Shown: positions 19,550-28,919 of the stretch, piece by piece | Layout: each line of letters begins with the position of its first letter | Numbering within the stretch: the stretch's first letter is position 1 | Source of the DNA: Thermococcus eurythermalis | Lineage (GTDB): Archaea; Methanobacteriota_B; Thermococci; Thermococcales; Thermococcaceae | DNA: 64,000 nt | Direction of reading: 5' to 3' | Assembly (NCBI RefSeq): GCF_000769655.1 | Contig: NZ_CP008887.1 | Location: 124,001-188,000, forward strand | The notes under the pieces: model-generated | What the model saw: only the letters and a program-made list of their open reading frames with translations | Told to the model about the DNA's origin: nothing | The model's database searches: none | Made by a program: the position numbers and the translations under genes

Positions 19550-20617
19550 TCAGACGCTAAGTGGGAGTTTCACGTAGTCAAGGACGCTTCCGCGGCTCTT
19601 CTTTATCTCCACGTGCTCCACGAGCTCCATGAACTGGCCCCCAGCGAGGCCGTCGCCTATTATCGCGCTCCCCTGGGCGGCCTCTTTGGCCTTACCCTCA
19701 AGACCCCTCTGCCTGACGACGGGAAGGTCAAAGAGCTCCTCGAATGTGTCTTCCACGTCCTTCCTCAGCTCGTCTATGCGCATCAGCCTGCCCGAGAGGA
19801 TTATCTCCTGGGCATTTCCAACGACGGCAAGTTCTGAGGCAACGGCCTTAATGAAGCCGTCCTTCATGGCCTCCCATGCCTTTGAGAAAGGTTCTTCGTC
19901 AAGCCTTCTGGCGAACTCCTCGGGAGGGAGTATCTCGTTGGCCGCTATCACCGTTGCCCCGCCCCAGAAGAGGTGCCACTTCTTTATCCTCCCCATCAGG
20001 TAGGCGACCTCGCCGTCGAGGGCACCGCTGTTTACATAAGCTGGGCCAGGGAATATCGTCCCGCCGATGCCATCAACGATTTTTCCTCCCTTCACGGCTC
20101 CAGCGTAGTTGTAGCCGAAGCCCACCTCGAGGAGGACGAAGGAGACATCGCTGTACTCAATTCCAAGCCTCTTCGCCTGGTCGTAGATGCCGAGCACGGT
20201 TATCGCCATCTTGTCCGCCGTCCCCATGTCCACCCTGTTGTACTTCCTCCACTCAGGGACGGTTGGAAGGTGAATGACCCCAGGAATGAACCAGACGTTC
20301 ATGCCCTTCTCGGCCATCTGGCCGACCATCTCCTGGAGGCCGAGGAGAACGGGGATTTCCTTCATTTCCTCCTCTCTCACGAGCGTCATCTCGAAGCGGT
20401 CCCTCTCAGTCAGCTCGCTTATGTGCTTCAGCGGAACCCCGTAGCCCGAAGGGCCGATTATGACCTCGGCGTTGAAGTCCTCGATGGCCTTCACTATCCT
20501 CCCCGGGTCTTCCGCAACGACTTCGCTTGGAAAACTCAGGTCGAGCTTTATTTTTCCGTCCTCTAAGCCAATAACATCGAAGCTCTTGGTTCCCGGGTCA
20601 ACGCCTATAACCCTCAC
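19550..20617 (-). CDS. DUF1464 family protein, predicted sugar/acetate kinase-like fold
   Basis: The N-terminus MRVIGVDPGTKSFDVIGLEDG is a phosphate-1-like ASKHA motif, and VLLEVGFGYNYAGAVKGGKIVDGIGGT plus EIILSGRLMRI fit the ATP-binding half of that fold. This matches the archaeal DUF1464 family, which has been labelled a predicted butyrate kinase without proof. Start is GTG, preceded by GGGGGG. Its promoter region contains TAGCGC/GCGCTA arms (20662-20667 and 20681-20686) around a TTTTTTTAAA element. Confidence 0.85.
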   Translation of the reverse strand: MRVIGVDPGTKSFDVIGLEDGKIKLDLSFPSEVVAEDPGRIVKAIEDFNAEVIIGPSGYGVPLKHISELTERDRFEMTLVREEEMKEIPVLLGLQEMVGQMAEKGMNVWFIPGVIHLPTVPEWRKYNRVDMGTADKMAITVLGIYDQAKRLGIEYSDVSFVLLEVGFGYNYAGAVKGGKIVDGIGGTIFPGPAYVNSGALDGEVAYLMGRIKKWHLFWGGATVIAANEILPPEEFARRLDEEPFSKAWEAMKDGFIKAVASELAVVGNAQEIILSGRLMRIDELRKDVEDTFEELFDLPVVRQRGLEGKAKEAAQGSAIIGDGLAGGQFMELVEHVEIKKSRGSVLDYVKLPLSV

Positions 20618-20661
20618 GAGAGACCCCCCACTTCAAATTTTGTTCCTATTCAGAAGAGAAA

Positions 20662-20686
20662 TAGCGCGTTTAAAAAAACTGCGCTA
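20662..20686 (-). promoter_or_regulatory. DUF1464 promoter with TAGCGC inverted repeat
   Basis: TAGCGC at 20662-20667 and GCGCTA at 20681-20686 enclose the AT-rich minus-strand TATA-like element. The overall span (25 bp) and the AGCG...CGCT arms resemble the 26-bp repeat before the DUF835 gene at 18279-18304. A shared regulator is possible, but six-base arms can arise by chance. Confidence 0.3.
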
Positions 20687-20773
20687 AGGCTTCAAAGCTT
20701 CAGAAACTTTGCACAGGCCGAAAGGAACCAAGAACAGAATTAGAAAAGTGGGAAGGGTCAGAACTCAGCGCCT

Positions 20774-22414
20774 TCAGTCTAGGTCGCTGCTGAAGTCCTC
20801 GCTTCCGCCCTTGCCGCCCTCTTTGTCCTTCTCGAGCTTGCTGGCGGCGATGACGTCGTCGATCCTGAGGATCATGATTGCCGCCTCGCTGGCGCTCTTG
20901 ATGGCCTGCTTGGTGACCCTGACCGGGGCGATGACGCCGCGCTCCATCATGTCGGCCGGCTCGCCCTCGAAGACATCTATACCGATGGTCGGTCCCTTCT
21001 CCTTGTGCGCTGCTATGACCTTCACGAGGGTCTCGATCGGGTCGAGACCGGCGTTCTCGGCGAGGGTCCTCGGTATGACCTTAAGGGCCTCTGCGAAGGC
21101 CTCGATGGCGAGCTGCTCCTTGCCGCCGACCTCCTTGGCGTACTCGTCGAGCCTGATGCTCAGCTCAATCTCCGGAGCACCGCCGGCGGCGACAATCTTG
21201 CCGTCCTCGACGATGTCCTTGACGACCTTGACGGCATCCTCAAGGGCGCGCTCGACCTCGTCAACGACGTGCTCGGTGCCGCCCCTGATGAGTATGGTGA
21301 CCGCCTTCGGGTTCTTGCAGCCCTCGACGAAAATCATGTTCTCGCCGGCGACCTTCCTCTGCTCGACGAGCTCGGCCTCACCGAGGTCCTCTGGAGTGAG
21401 GTCGCGGACGTTGGTGACGATCTTGGCGCCGGTGGCCTTGGCGAGCTTCTCCATGTCGCTCTTCTTGACGCGCCTGACGGCCATTATGCCGTACTTGGCC
21501 AGGTAGTGCTGGGCGAGGTCGTCAATACCCTTCTGGACGAAGACAACGTTCGCTCCAACTTCCTTGATCTTCTCGACCATCTCCCTGAGCATCTTCTCCT
21601 CCTGCTCGAGGAAGGCCTGGAGCTGCTCCGGGCTGGTGATCCTGATCTCGGCGTCGGTCTCGGTCTCCTTGACCTCAAGGGCCTCGTTTATGAGGGCGAT
21701 CTTGGCGTTCTCAACCCTCCTCGGCATGCCTGGGTGGACGACCTCCTTGTCGATGACAACGCCTCTGATGAGCTTGGTGTCCTTGACGCTACCGCCCTCC
21801 TTCTTCTCGAACTTGATGTTGTCGAGGTCGACCTTGTAGGTGCCGTCAACCTTCTCGGCGACCTGCTTGACGGCCTCAACGGCAATCTCGGCGAGATACT
21901 CGCGCTCCTCCTCGGCGGCCTTACCAGTGATTGAGGTTATAGCGGCCTTCTTGAGGGTCTCAACGTCCTCAACGTCAACATCCCTGGCAATCTCGTCGAG
22001 GATCTCCTGGGCCTTCTCGGCAGCTAAAGCGTAACCCTTGATGATTATGCTCGGGTGAATGTTCTGGTCGAGGAGCTCCTCGGCCTTCCTGAGAAGCTCA
22101 CCAGCAATAACAACAGCAGTAGTAGTACCATCACCAGCCTCCTTATCCTGAGTCTTAGCAACCTCAACCATCATCTTAGCGGCAGGGTGCTGGATGTCCA
22201 TCTCGTCGAGTATTGTTGCACCGTCGTTGGTGATAACGATGTCGCCGAGGCTGTCAACGAGCATTTTATCCATTCCCTTCGGGCCAAGGGTGGTCCTAAC
22301 CGTCTCGGCTATAATCCTTGCAGCCAGAATGTTAAGCCTCTGAGCGTCCCTTCCAACATACCTCTGGGTTCCCTCAGGCAGAATAACAACCGGCTGGCCT
22401 GCAAGCTGGGCCAT
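20774..22414 (-). CDS. thsB: Thermosome (group II chaperonin) subunit
   Basis: 546-residue chaperonin subunit that builds the double-ring ATP-dependent folding machine. Motifs include [13 protein letters not shown], the ATP-site [21 protein letters not shown] and the C-terminal ATP-binding [18 protein letters not shown]. The C-terminus ends SEDFSSDLD instead of the Gly-Met-rich tail, which by memory is typical of the beta-type (heat-inducible) subunit of Thermococcus; the beta label is therefore inference. The minus-strand promoter CGAAAAATTTATAAATAG (complement of about 22502-22519) has a strong BRE and TATA box. Confidence 0.96.
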   Translation of the reverse strand: MAQLAGQPVVILPEGTQRYVGRDAQRLNILAARIIAETVRTTLGPKGMDKMLVDSLGDIVITNDGATILDEMDIQHPAAKMMVEVAKTQDKEAGDGTTTAVVIAGELLRKAEELLDQNIHPSIIIKGYALAAEKAQEILDEIARDVDVEDVETLKKAAITSITGKAAEEEREYLAEIAVEAVKQVAEKVDGTYKVDLDNIKFEKKEGGSVKDTKLIRGVVIDKEVVHPGMPRRVENAKIALINEALEVKETETDAEIRITSPEQLQAFLEQEEKMLREMVEKIKEVGANVVFVQKGIDDLAQHYLAKYGIMAVRRVKKSDMEKLAKATGAKIVTNVRDLTPEDLGEAELVEQRKVAGENMIFVEGCKNPKAVTILIRGGTEHVVDEVERALEDAVKVVKDIVEDGKIVAAGGAPEIELSIRLDEYAKEVGGKEQLAIEAFAEALKVIPRTLAENAGLDPIETLVKVIAAHKEKGPTIGIDVFEGEPADMMERGVIAPVRVTKQAIKSASEAAIMILRIDDVIAASKLEKDKEGGKGGSEDFSSDLD

Positions 22415-22565
22415 CTCCCCTCACCCCCTCCCTTTTTCTTTTTCACTGGATGAGGTCTTTTAGTAACCTCAAGTGCTTCCGCTTTATGGTTCCTTTGGGC
22501 TATTTATAAATTTTTCGGTAGCCCTCCCCAGCAAGGCTTATAAAAGACCATGAGGAGAGGTAAGC

Positions 22566-23285
22566 ATGAAGAAGCTAATCCCAGTTGCAGTTCTAACCCT
22601 TGCAGTGGTATTGGTTGCACACACCCAGCTTCAAAGTGATGGGCTGGAGAAATACATCGGAGACTTAAACAGGACGCTGGACTACGCGGCTGTCGTCAGG
22701 CGCAACATGGAGCAAAACAACCTGACAACGCTTATCCTAAAGGAGGGCAACCAGTACATAGTTATCGAAGAACCTAACGCACACGGGATATGGTCGCTGT
22801 ACAATGGAAGCGAGAAGGTAATTAGATGGAAGATATGCGTCGAGGGGTTCCAAAACAACGGAACCGATAGCAACCCTGGCCCGGTTGCCTTCATGAGCTA
22901 TCTCTACTTAGTCCTCAACGGAAGCCCTAAATACGAGAGAGAAATCACATGGGGAAATCCCATCAAAGTGACCCTCGTGAGAAAGCCGGGCGTTCCACCC
23001 TACGAGAACCTAACAATAAACGACACCAAGTACGGGCCCCAAACGTTCCAGGCTCCAGTGAACGACTGGATTAGGGCCAACTTGACGGTCTCAGAGGGGA
23101 AACTGAAGAGGATAACCATGCTCTCAAAGTACCCGGACTACTTCAACCAGACCCTGAATACTGTCAGTGTCGATATAAAAATCATATACAGGGGTGAGAA
23201 AGGGTATGATAATATGAAAAAGCACGTTCTGGAGCGCTACACCGAACTTCTGAGGGCATGCTCCCCGGAAGCACCAAAGAACTGA
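22566..23285 (+). CDS. Secreted or membrane-anchored hypothetical protein
   Basis: 239 residues with an N-terminal hydrophobic segment MKKLIPVAVLTLAVVLVA that looks like a signal peptide or anchor, followed by a soluble domain with several N-x-S/T sites (NRTL, NLTT, NLTV, NQTL) compatible with outside location. I do not recognise the family. TATA-like CTTATAAAAG (22536-22545) lies about 25 nt before the ATG, with GAGGAGAGGT as ribosome site. The 3' end overlaps the convergent nrdG gene by 49 bp. Confidence 0.7.
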   Translation: MKKLIPVAVLTLAVVLVAHTQLQSDGLEKYIGDLNRTLDYAAVVRRNMEQNNLTTLILKEGNQYIVIEEPNAHGIWSLYNGSEKVIRWKICVEGFQNNGTDSNPGPVAFMSYLYLVLNGSPKYEREITWGNPIKVTLVRKPGVPPYENLTINDTKYGPQTFQAPVNDWIRANLTVSEGKLKRITMLSKYPDYFNQTLNTVSVDIKIIYRGEKGYDNMKKHVLERYTELLRACSPEAPKN

Positions 23286-23986
23286 TTCACGTGGACGGCA
23301 ACGCCGGCCTCTTCTAGCCTCTTCCTTAACCCCTCAAGTTCTTCCCCGGGCCAGCAGTACCTTGAGCACCATGCCTCGTTTCTTGGATTCGTCAGGGGTC
23401 TCCCAACGAGCGGGTTCAGCACGACGTAGAAGTCTGTGTTGATTCTCCGGAGAACCTCCTCAACATAGGGCCACACATCTGGGCCCCGCGCCACGGGGAT
23501 TCTCAGCTCCACAGGAACCCCGTACTCCGACACGAGTTCGATGCCCCTCAAGAAGAGCGCCCAGAGCCTTTTCGCGGACGCTTTGGGGAGGCCGTAGAGC
23601 TCCTCGGGGGGCGCCTTAAGGTCCGTCGCTATGTGGTCAACCAACCCGGCGTTGAGGAGCCTCCCCAGGGGCCCCACGAGGGTCAGGTTCGTGTTCAGGC
23701 TCACGGGCACGTCAAGGAGCCTGACCTCCGCAAGGAGAGACCCCAGCTCCCTCCACTGCATCAGCGGTTCGCCGCCGGTGACGTGGAAGTAATCTATGAG
23801 GAACGCGCTCGCCTCAAGCTCGTCGAGGAGGGATTTTCTGTCGAGGCGGAAGCAGTCGAGGCCCTCAGCGATGCGCCAGTTGTGGCAGAAAGGGCACTTA
23901 AGGTTGCAGCCGCAGAGCCAGAGCGTGAAGGTGACCCTCCCGTGGACGTCCACCATGCTGACGCTCTTCCACCCGCTCGTGAGCAT
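23237..23986 (-). CDS. nrdG: Anaerobic ribonucleotide reductase activating protein (radical SAM) NrdG
   Basis: Radical SAM enzyme that installs the glycyl radical on NrdD. The cluster motif is CGCNLKCPFCHNW near residues 29-37, with SAM-binding VTGGEPLMQ near residue 72. At 249 residues it is longer than E. coli NrdG and resembles the archaeal/Thermotoga type. It lies 22 bp after nrdD on the same strand, as expected for an activase and its target. Oddly, its 3' end runs 49 bp into the convergent secreted-protein gene. Confidence 0.92.
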   Translation of the reverse strand: MLTSGWKSVSMVDVHGRVTFTLWLCGCNLKCPFCHNWRIAEGLDCFRLDRKSLLDELEASAFLIDYFHVTGGEPLMQWRELGSLLAEVRLLDVPVSLNTNLTLVGPLGRLLNAGLVDHIATDLKAPPEELYGLPKASAKRLWALFLRGIELVSEYGVPVELRIPVARGPDVWPYVEEVLRRINTDFYVVLNPLVGRPLTNPRNEAWCSRYCWPGEELEGLRKRLEEAGVAVHVNQFFGASGEHALRSSV

Positions 23987-24008
23987 TCAACCACCTCCAG
24001 AAAAGAAA

Positions 24009-25853
24009 TCAGGAGGAGTAGTGCCTCCTCGTCCAGAACTCCTTCTTTCTGTACGGGTTCCAGTTCTTGAGCGGGCGGTAGTATCCGATGATTCTGCTCC
24101 ATACCTCCACGTCCTCGCTTCCACAGCGCGGGCAGTGGGTGTGCAGGCCTGTCGTTGAGTAGCCACATTTGTTGCAGACGGTAATCGCCGGCGTGTAGCT
24201 CCAGTAGACGAGCTCGGTTCTCATAAGCCTCCGGGTCAGCTTTGCAAGGGCCTCAGGGTCCGGCTCCTCCCCGAGGAATATGTGCATCATAACCCCGCCG
24301 GTGAAGCTCCTCTGGACTTTCTCCTCCACCCTTATCCTGTCCGCAAGCTCAAGGGAGCCATAGTAGGGCGCTATGCTGGTCGAGTAAATTGGGTTCTCCG
24401 GGTCGTCGAGGTACTCCCTGAGCTCCGGGAACTCGCGAAGGTCTTTTATGGCTAGCTTCGCCGCGGCGCTCTCACCCGGAACCTCCTCCACGTTCCAGGG
24501 CGTTCCAGTTTCCTTCATCCACTCCCTAGCCCTCGCGGTCGCGAACTCAACCATCTCCTTCATGACCTCCGCGGCCCTGAGCCAGTCCCTCCTCGTCCCC
24601 TCCTCCCAGAGCTTCGGCTCGTTGAGGTAAATGGCAACCGCTTCTGGAAGGCCGAGGATTCCGACGGTGTTGAAGTGGCTCCCCGGAAACTCCTCAAGGT
24701 AGAGGTGAATCATGCTGTACATGTGCCTGTAGGACGTGATAAGCCGGACGTAACGCTCCCTGAACCAGTCGGTTGTTGTCCGGATTACCTCAAGAACACG
24801 CTCATACTCCTCCCAGAACCTGTCATCGTCGCCCTTCGCCCTCAGTGCAAGCCTCGGCAGGTTCAGGGTGGTGACGTTCACCGAGCCGGTGATGTCGGGC
24901 ATCGCCCACAGGCCGCCGAAGCGCTGGCGTTCAAGCCTCTCAACGGCTTCATCTTCAGCGCTCTTACCTGAGACCCCAAATGCAAACGCCATCTCGGACT
25001 TATCTATGGCTATCCTGCAGCACATCGCGTAGCTCGCGTCCGGGTCAACAACGTTCGTGTTCAGCCAGTAGAAGCTCCCGCGCTTCGCGGCGGTGGTGAA
25101 AACGGCCTCAAAGACCTCCGGGTCGTCCCAGAGCATCTTGGCGGTCACCATCAGCGTGGGTATCGGGAACGTAAAGGGCTGGCCGAGGGCGTCGCCTTCC
25201 CTGAGAACCTCCGTCAGGGCTATGAAGAACTCCTTCGCCTCCTTCTCGTACTCGCCGAGCGGCTCAACCTTCTCGCCCGCATAAACCGCGTGGTCGCCTT
25301 CAAGCATCTTCTTCGGGGCGTCGAGAGTTACGGTGAAGTTGGTGAAGGGGGTCTGCATCCCCACCCTGCTCGGGTAGTTGAGGTTGTAAACAAGCCTCTG
25401 GATGTTCTGCCGTATCTTCCGCCTACCCAGGCCCTCCTTCCTTATGAACGGCCCTGCGTACCACTCGACGCTTGAGAGCGCCTGGGCGCCGCTGAAGTAG
25501 TGCTGCATGGTTATGAGGTAGTTCGCTATGTGGTCAACGTACGTATCGAAGTGTTTAGCTGGGCGTGAGACTATCGTCGGGGTCTTGAGGCCTTTTTCGA
25601 GGAGCCTCGCGGTGCTGTGGCCGGTGCAGTAGGGGATGTAGAGGCTGTAGGGGAGCTTGTGGATGTAGATGTCCCCCGAGAAGTGCGCCCTCAGCCCCTC
25701 CCCCGGGACAAGGGAAATGCTATCCTTAAGGGCCTCCTCCATCACGTAGGCAAAGAAGCCAGTGGGGCCAGGGTAGCGGTTTGCGTTTTCCAGGACGTCG
25801 AGACTGCTCCAGCCCGCGTACTCCTTGATGATGTCGCGCTTAGTGGCCTCCAT
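24009..25853 (-). CDS. nrdD: Anaerobic ribonucleoside-triphosphate reductase NrdD
   Basis: Class III reductase making dNTPs from NTPs under anaerobic conditions. The radical glycine is in SRIIGYYRP near the C-terminus; directly before it a zinc site CNKCGYSTTGLHTHCPRCG is complete. DIYIHKLPYSLYIPYCTGHS and FSGAQALSS match the barrel. The ATG at MEATKRDI follows GGTGGTAAAT; an upstream GTG would add three residues. No separate N-terminal ATP-cone is evident in the 614 residues. A 7-bp inverted repeat lies near the promoter. Confidence 0.95.
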   Translation of the reverse strand: MEATKRDIIKEYAGWSSLDVLENANRYPGPTGFFAYVMEEALKDSISLVPGEGLRAHFSGDIYIHKLPYSLYIPYCTGHSTARLLEKGLKTPTIVSRPAKHFDTYVDHIANYLITMQHYFSGAQALSSVEWYAGPFIRKEGLGRRKIRQNIQRLVYNLNYPSRVGMQTPFTNFTVTLDAPKKMLEGDHAVYAGEKVEPLGEYEKEAKEFFIALTEVLREGDALGQPFTFPIPTLMVTAKMLWDDPEVFEAVFTTAAKRGSFYWLNTNVVDPDASYAMCCRIAIDKSEMAFAFGVSGKSAEDEAVERLERQRFGGLWAMPDITGSVNVTTLNLPRLALRAKGDDDRFWEEYERVLEVIRTTTDWFRERYVRLITSYRHMYSMIHLYLEEFPGSHFNTVGILGLPEAVAIYLNEPKLWEEGTRRDWLRAAEVMKEMVEFATARAREWMKETGTPWNVEEVPGESAAAKLAIKDLREFPELREYLDDPENPIYSTSIAPYYGSLELADRIRVEEKVQRSFTGGVMMHIFLGEEPDPEALAKLTRRLMRTELVYWSYTPAITVCNKCGYSTTGLHTHCPRCGSEDVEVWSRIIGYYRPLKNWNPYRKKEFWTRRHYSS

Positions 25854-26156
25854 ATTTACCACCTGGATAAATTGTCCCGAATCTCAGGTTGCGGGCACAC
25901 CCTATAATCCTTCTCGTTGGACTGATGGACATAATATCCAGCATATTATAAGTGGATACAGCGAATTGATAACAATAGCGGGGAGCTTTTTGACCAAACG
26001 ACAAACAAAATGACGAACAGAATAAACCATAGCATTAAATCAGACAGTAACTTGTCCAATATTCAAATACGCTTTGATAGTTTTGACAGATGTCAGAGGC
26101 TTTCGAGACCATATCTTTTTAACCAGTTCGGCGAACCGAAGGGCGGTGATGTAAAA
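25854..26156. promoter_or_regulatory. Divergent intergenic region between nrdD and the TPR gene
   Basis: On the nrdD side a perfect inverted repeat ATAATAT-CCAGC-ATATTAT (25931-25949) overlaps a TATA-like CTTATAAT on the minus strand; a second TATA-like ATTATAGG lies nearer the gene (about 25900-25908). On the TPR side a TATA-like ATATCTTTTTAA is at about 26111-26122, with GGTGAT at 26145-26150. The middle of the region shows no convincing gene or small RNA. Confidence 0.35.
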
Positions 26157-27182
26157 ATGAGCGACATCAGGGCCGAATGGGAAAAGGCCTTAGCGGAGAA
26201 GGACTGTGAGAAGTTGCTTGAGCTCTTTGACGATTACATTGACATCATCGAGGACGAGGAGACCCTTAGGCAGGAGCTGAAGAAGTTGGGAGAAGTCGCG
26301 GTCGAGTGCGACGACCCCTACGACCTACTCCACGAGATTGGCCATGTTTACGCTCACCTCGATGACGCCGAGGCTGGGATTGAGCTCTACAAAAAGGTAG
26401 CTGAAAGAAAGAAGGACGACCCGGAGGAGTACGCAACAGCCCTTTATTACCTGGCCGATGCCTACGAGCACTTCGGCATGCCTGATAAGGCAATAGAGAC
26501 CTATGAAAAGCTCCTCAAGCTGGAGGAGGAAGTCCTGAAGAACGAGAGGGAGATAGCACTTACGCTGGCTAACCTCGCGGTTAACTACGACGAGCTGGGC
26601 GAGACTGAGAAGGCCATTGAGCTTATGGAGCGCGCGAGGGAGATTTTTGAGAAGCTCAACGACGAGAAGAACCACATGATAAGCCTCATAGACTTAGCGC
26701 ACTTCCACTACGAGCTTGGGAACTACGACACCGCGGAGGCCCTCATCAGGGAAGTCCTCAGGAACCCGCGCGACGATGAGATTGAGATAAACGCCAAGCT
26801 GGTCGAGGCCGAAATCCACGCGGGCAGGGAAGACTACGATAAGGCCTTCAAGGCCCTCCGCGAGGCCCTGCTCAAGGCAATCAACGTGAACGACGATGTC
26901 TTTGGGCTCGTGTTCGACACGCTCATAGACTTCATCGAGGGCCTCTTCAACGAGGAAGAGTACGAGGTAATAGCGAGGAACATGGAGGGCTTCGCCGAGC
27001 TGTTTGAGGACGATACCGCGTACTTCTTCAGGGCAATAGCGGAGCTCGCCCGCTGGAGAGCCGGCGAGGAAGGGGCAAAGGAGCGCTTCGACGAGCTCTA
27101 TTCAAAAGTGGAGAACGAGGAGCTCCGCTCAATACTTGACGAGTGGAAGAGGCCGAAGCTTAGCCTGAGCTTGGGGCTTTGA
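26157..27182 (+). CDS. Tetratricopeptide-repeat protein
   Basis: 341 residues, almost wholly helical and acidic, with several TPR-like units (YATALYYLADAYEHFGMPDKAIETYEKLLKL, ALTLANLAVNYDELGETEKAIELM and a third near residue 200). Likely a protein-interaction scaffold; the partner is not known. The ATG at MSDIRAEWEKAL has GGTGAT seven bases upstream; the longer in-frame extension of 49 residues starts upstream of the probable promoter and is rejected. It stands alone between nrdD and EF-1 beta. Confidence 0.85.
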   Translation: MSDIRAEWEKALAEKDCEKLLELFDDYIDIIEDEETLRQELKKLGEVAVECDDPYDLLHEIGHVYAHLDDAEAGIELYKKVAERKKDDPEEYATALYYLADAYEHFGMPDKAIETYEKLLKLEEEVLKNEREIALTLANLAVNYDELGETEKAIELMERAREIFEKLNDEKNHMISLIDLAHFHYELGNYDTAEALIREVLRNPRDDEIEINAKLVEAEIHAGREDYDKAFKALREALLKAINVNDDVFGLVFDTLIDFIEGLFNEEEYEVIARNMEGFAELFEDDTAYFFRAIAELARWRAGEEGAKERFDELYSKVENEELRSILDEWKRPKLSLSLGL

Positions 27183-27282
27183 GCCCTCTTTTTAAAACTC
27201 TCTTTCTCATCACTTTGATGTTAGAAACTGGAAGTCCGAGAAAACAGCGGGATTGAAGTAAGTCAAAAGGAGGGCAGAGCCC

Positions 27283-27558
27283 TCAGATTCTCGAAACGGT
27301 CTCGACCTCGGCGCTCTCGACGTTCTCAACCTGCCTAAAGGCCTCAAGGACCTGCTCAAGGTCATAGCCCTCTTCGTCCTTGGCAAGGACGTAGAACTTG
27401 AGGGCAACGAGACCGAAGGCTATCGGCTCGCGCTCGACCTTGGCGAGGCCGAACTTCTCGGGGAGAGCCTCCTTGAGCTTGACCTCGAGCTCGTCGAGGT
27501 TAACCTCGGGGTCGGTCGGCATGACCTTAATAACCGCAACCATGTTGTAGTCAGCCAT
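27283..27558 (-). CDS. Translation elongation factor 1-beta
   Basis: 91-residue archaeal EF-1B, the nucleotide-exchange factor for EF-1A. MVAVIKVMPTDPEVNLDEL and PIAFGLVALKFYVLAKDEEG are the family blocks; the ferredoxin-like fold is expected. The ATG of MADYN has GGAGGTGAAAAGA upstream, better than the in-frame GTG three codons earlier. It follows the zinc-ribbon gene by 17 bp, and the two probably share a promoter. Confidence 0.95.
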   Translation of the reverse strand: MADYNMVAVIKVMPTDPEVNLDELEVKLKEALPEKFGLAKVEREPIAFGLVALKFYVLAKDEEGYDLEQVLEAFRQVENVESAEVETVSRI

Positions 27559-27575
27559 TCTTTTCACCTCCTAGT

Positions 27576-27761
27576 TTACGGCCCCTCCCATCCGCACTTG
27601 GGGCACTTGTACGGGACGCTAAGGACCCTGCAGGACTCGCAGCGCCAGATGATGGCTTCGCCGCAGTTCGGGCAGACGAAGTGAGTGGCGTGCTCCCTTG
27701 GGGTTATCTCCTTTCCGCATGAGGTGCATACGGGTATCTCGAACTTCATTTCCTCAGCCAC
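27576..27761 (-). CDS. Small zinc-ribbon protein (DUF1610-like)
   Basis: 61 residues with four CxxC-type knuckles: CTSCGKE, CPNCGEA, CESCRV and CPKCGWEGP, enough for two zinc ribbons. Such proteins occur next to EF-1 beta in Thermococcales, suggesting a translation-related role, which is inference. The GTG of [10 protein letters not shown] has GGAGGTG six bases upstream. TATA-like GTTTAAAAAC (complement of about 27789-27798) supports initiation just upstream. Confidence 0.88.
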   Translation of the reverse strand: MAEEMKFEIPVCTSCGKEITPREHATHFVCPNCGEAIIWRCESCRVLSVPYKCPKCGWEGP

Positions 27762-27883
27762 TGCGAACACCTCCAAGAAAGGCGGTTGTTTTTAAACCTC
27801 TGGTGAGCGTTACTCGGCCAATTTATAAGCTTTTCCCCAAGCAAAGCCCCGACAAGGGCTCCGAATATTATCATGTCCGACAT
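27746..27883 (-). CDS. Possible 45-residue membrane peptide upstream of the zinc-ribbon gene
   Basis: An open frame [19 protein letters not shown]... with one hydrophobic helix containing a small-xxx-small pattern, then a basic tail. It overlaps the zinc-ribbon start by 16 bp. A TATA-like CCTTTTAAGC lies about 26 nt before its ATG, so it could be leaderless. No homologue is recognised and there is no clear ribosome site, so it may be chance. Confidence 0.22.
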   Translation of the reverse strand: MSDMIIFGALVGALLGEKLINWPSNAHQRFKNNRLSWRCSQWLRK

Positions 27884-28919
27884 TATCTCTGCCGCAACAA
27901 GAGCTTAAAAGGAAAATCGTCCCTGGTGCGCTCTCCCGCCAGTGTTTCTCCTTCCAGGTGACCTTTAGGAGGTTGAGATTCTCCAGTTTAGAAACCCCTA
28001 CACTGAGTTACACTGAGTCCGCTTTTCAAAAGGAATCACGAACCTTGGTCAAACTTCGCGGAAGCTTTTTCCAAAAGCTTCACCAAAAGTTCGTAGATCT
28101 CCCCACAAAAACCGTAATGCAGGATTTTTACCTCTTCACAAGCCCCCTGTCCCCAAAGAGAACACGTTTATACAAAGCTCTGTCGGAGGGTTTGCTTCCC
28201 CTTTGACGCCCTTCGGGCGTCTATTCCAACGTTAAACCCCACAATAAAGGAGCAATTTAAGAAGTCCTCATTTCCAAGACCACATATCCAAAAGAAAAAT
28301 CACCTAGAGTTCTAGTTTTCAGAAGGAGCTACGAACCTTGATCAAACTTCTCGCTCAGCCTTTGGAAAAGGCTGGCGAAAGTAACGCCCTTCTCATCTAC
28401 CGGACAAGAAGGCAATCGTGCACTAACAAAACTGCAACCTTCAAGTGAGTTTACTTCCCAGGCAAACACCTTCAGGCAGTTTCAAATTCATTTTGGCGCC
28501 CGAAGGGCGCTTTCCTACAGTGAAACACTAGCAAATGAGCAGGCTAAACAGAAACCCACATTAAAAGCCTAGCAATTTTAAAATGGCACTCGCTTTTCCG
28601 CCAGCGCTTGCGCAGGAAGCTTTTGGAAAAAGCTTCACCAAAAGCTCGTGATTCCTCTTCAAAGCTCCTATGTAACATAATTTCAAAACCAAGCTGGTCG
28701 GTAGAAGCCTGAATTCACTTGATGACTTAGACTTTCTTCTTAAGTTCTACTTAAACCGCGCTCCAAAGGAGCGCCTAAAAGCTTGAACCCCTTGTTAAAA
28801 GACGCCCTTAGAGAAATTCACCTTTCCACAGGAGCAATCAATGAGAAATCCACTCAAAGAACAGCAACTCAAAAGAGAATCACAAACCTTGATGAAACTT
28901 TGCGAAGGCAAAGTTTCGA
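27884..28919. repeat. Gene-free degenerate tandem-repeat region with conserved hairpins
   Basis: About 1 kb without a supportable gene. Two hairpin types alternate. Type I units (about 28031, 28324, 28600 and 28872) carry a head like GAATCACGAACCTTGATCAA followed by, or in the third copy inverted with, a stem such as GAAGCTTTT/AAAAGCTTC, CAGCCTTT/AAAGGCTG or GAAACTTTG/CAAAGTTTC. Type II units are tight stems GACGCCC-TTC-GGGCGTC (about 28203), GCGCCC-GAA-GGGCGC (about 28497) and GCGCTCC-AAA-GGAGCGC (about 28758). The spacing implies an eroded repeat unit of roughly 270-300 bp. The array ends at tRNA-Arg. A perfect tandem TACACTGAGT pair lies at about 28000-28019. Confidence 0.5.

Noticed and set aside
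20960-21934. Long leucine/aspartate-rich frames opposite the thermosome gene
   Set aside because: Mirror frames created by strong codon bias of the highly expressed chaperonin gene.
27183-27282. TTGATGT and CCGA near 27213-27240 with a TATA-like element upstream, as another guide RNA
   Set aside because: The C box deviates in key positions and no C' or D box is found; the stretch is more likely the 3' untranslated ends of convergent genes.
28716-28760. CTGA followed by TTGATGA in the repeat region, resembling D'-C' boxes
   Set aside because: No upstream C box and no downstream D box at 10-13 nt; treated as chance within the repeats.
27884-28919. CRISPR array in the repeat region
   Set aside because: Units are about 290 bp, degenerate and with an inverted copy; there are no short identical repeats with unique spacers.
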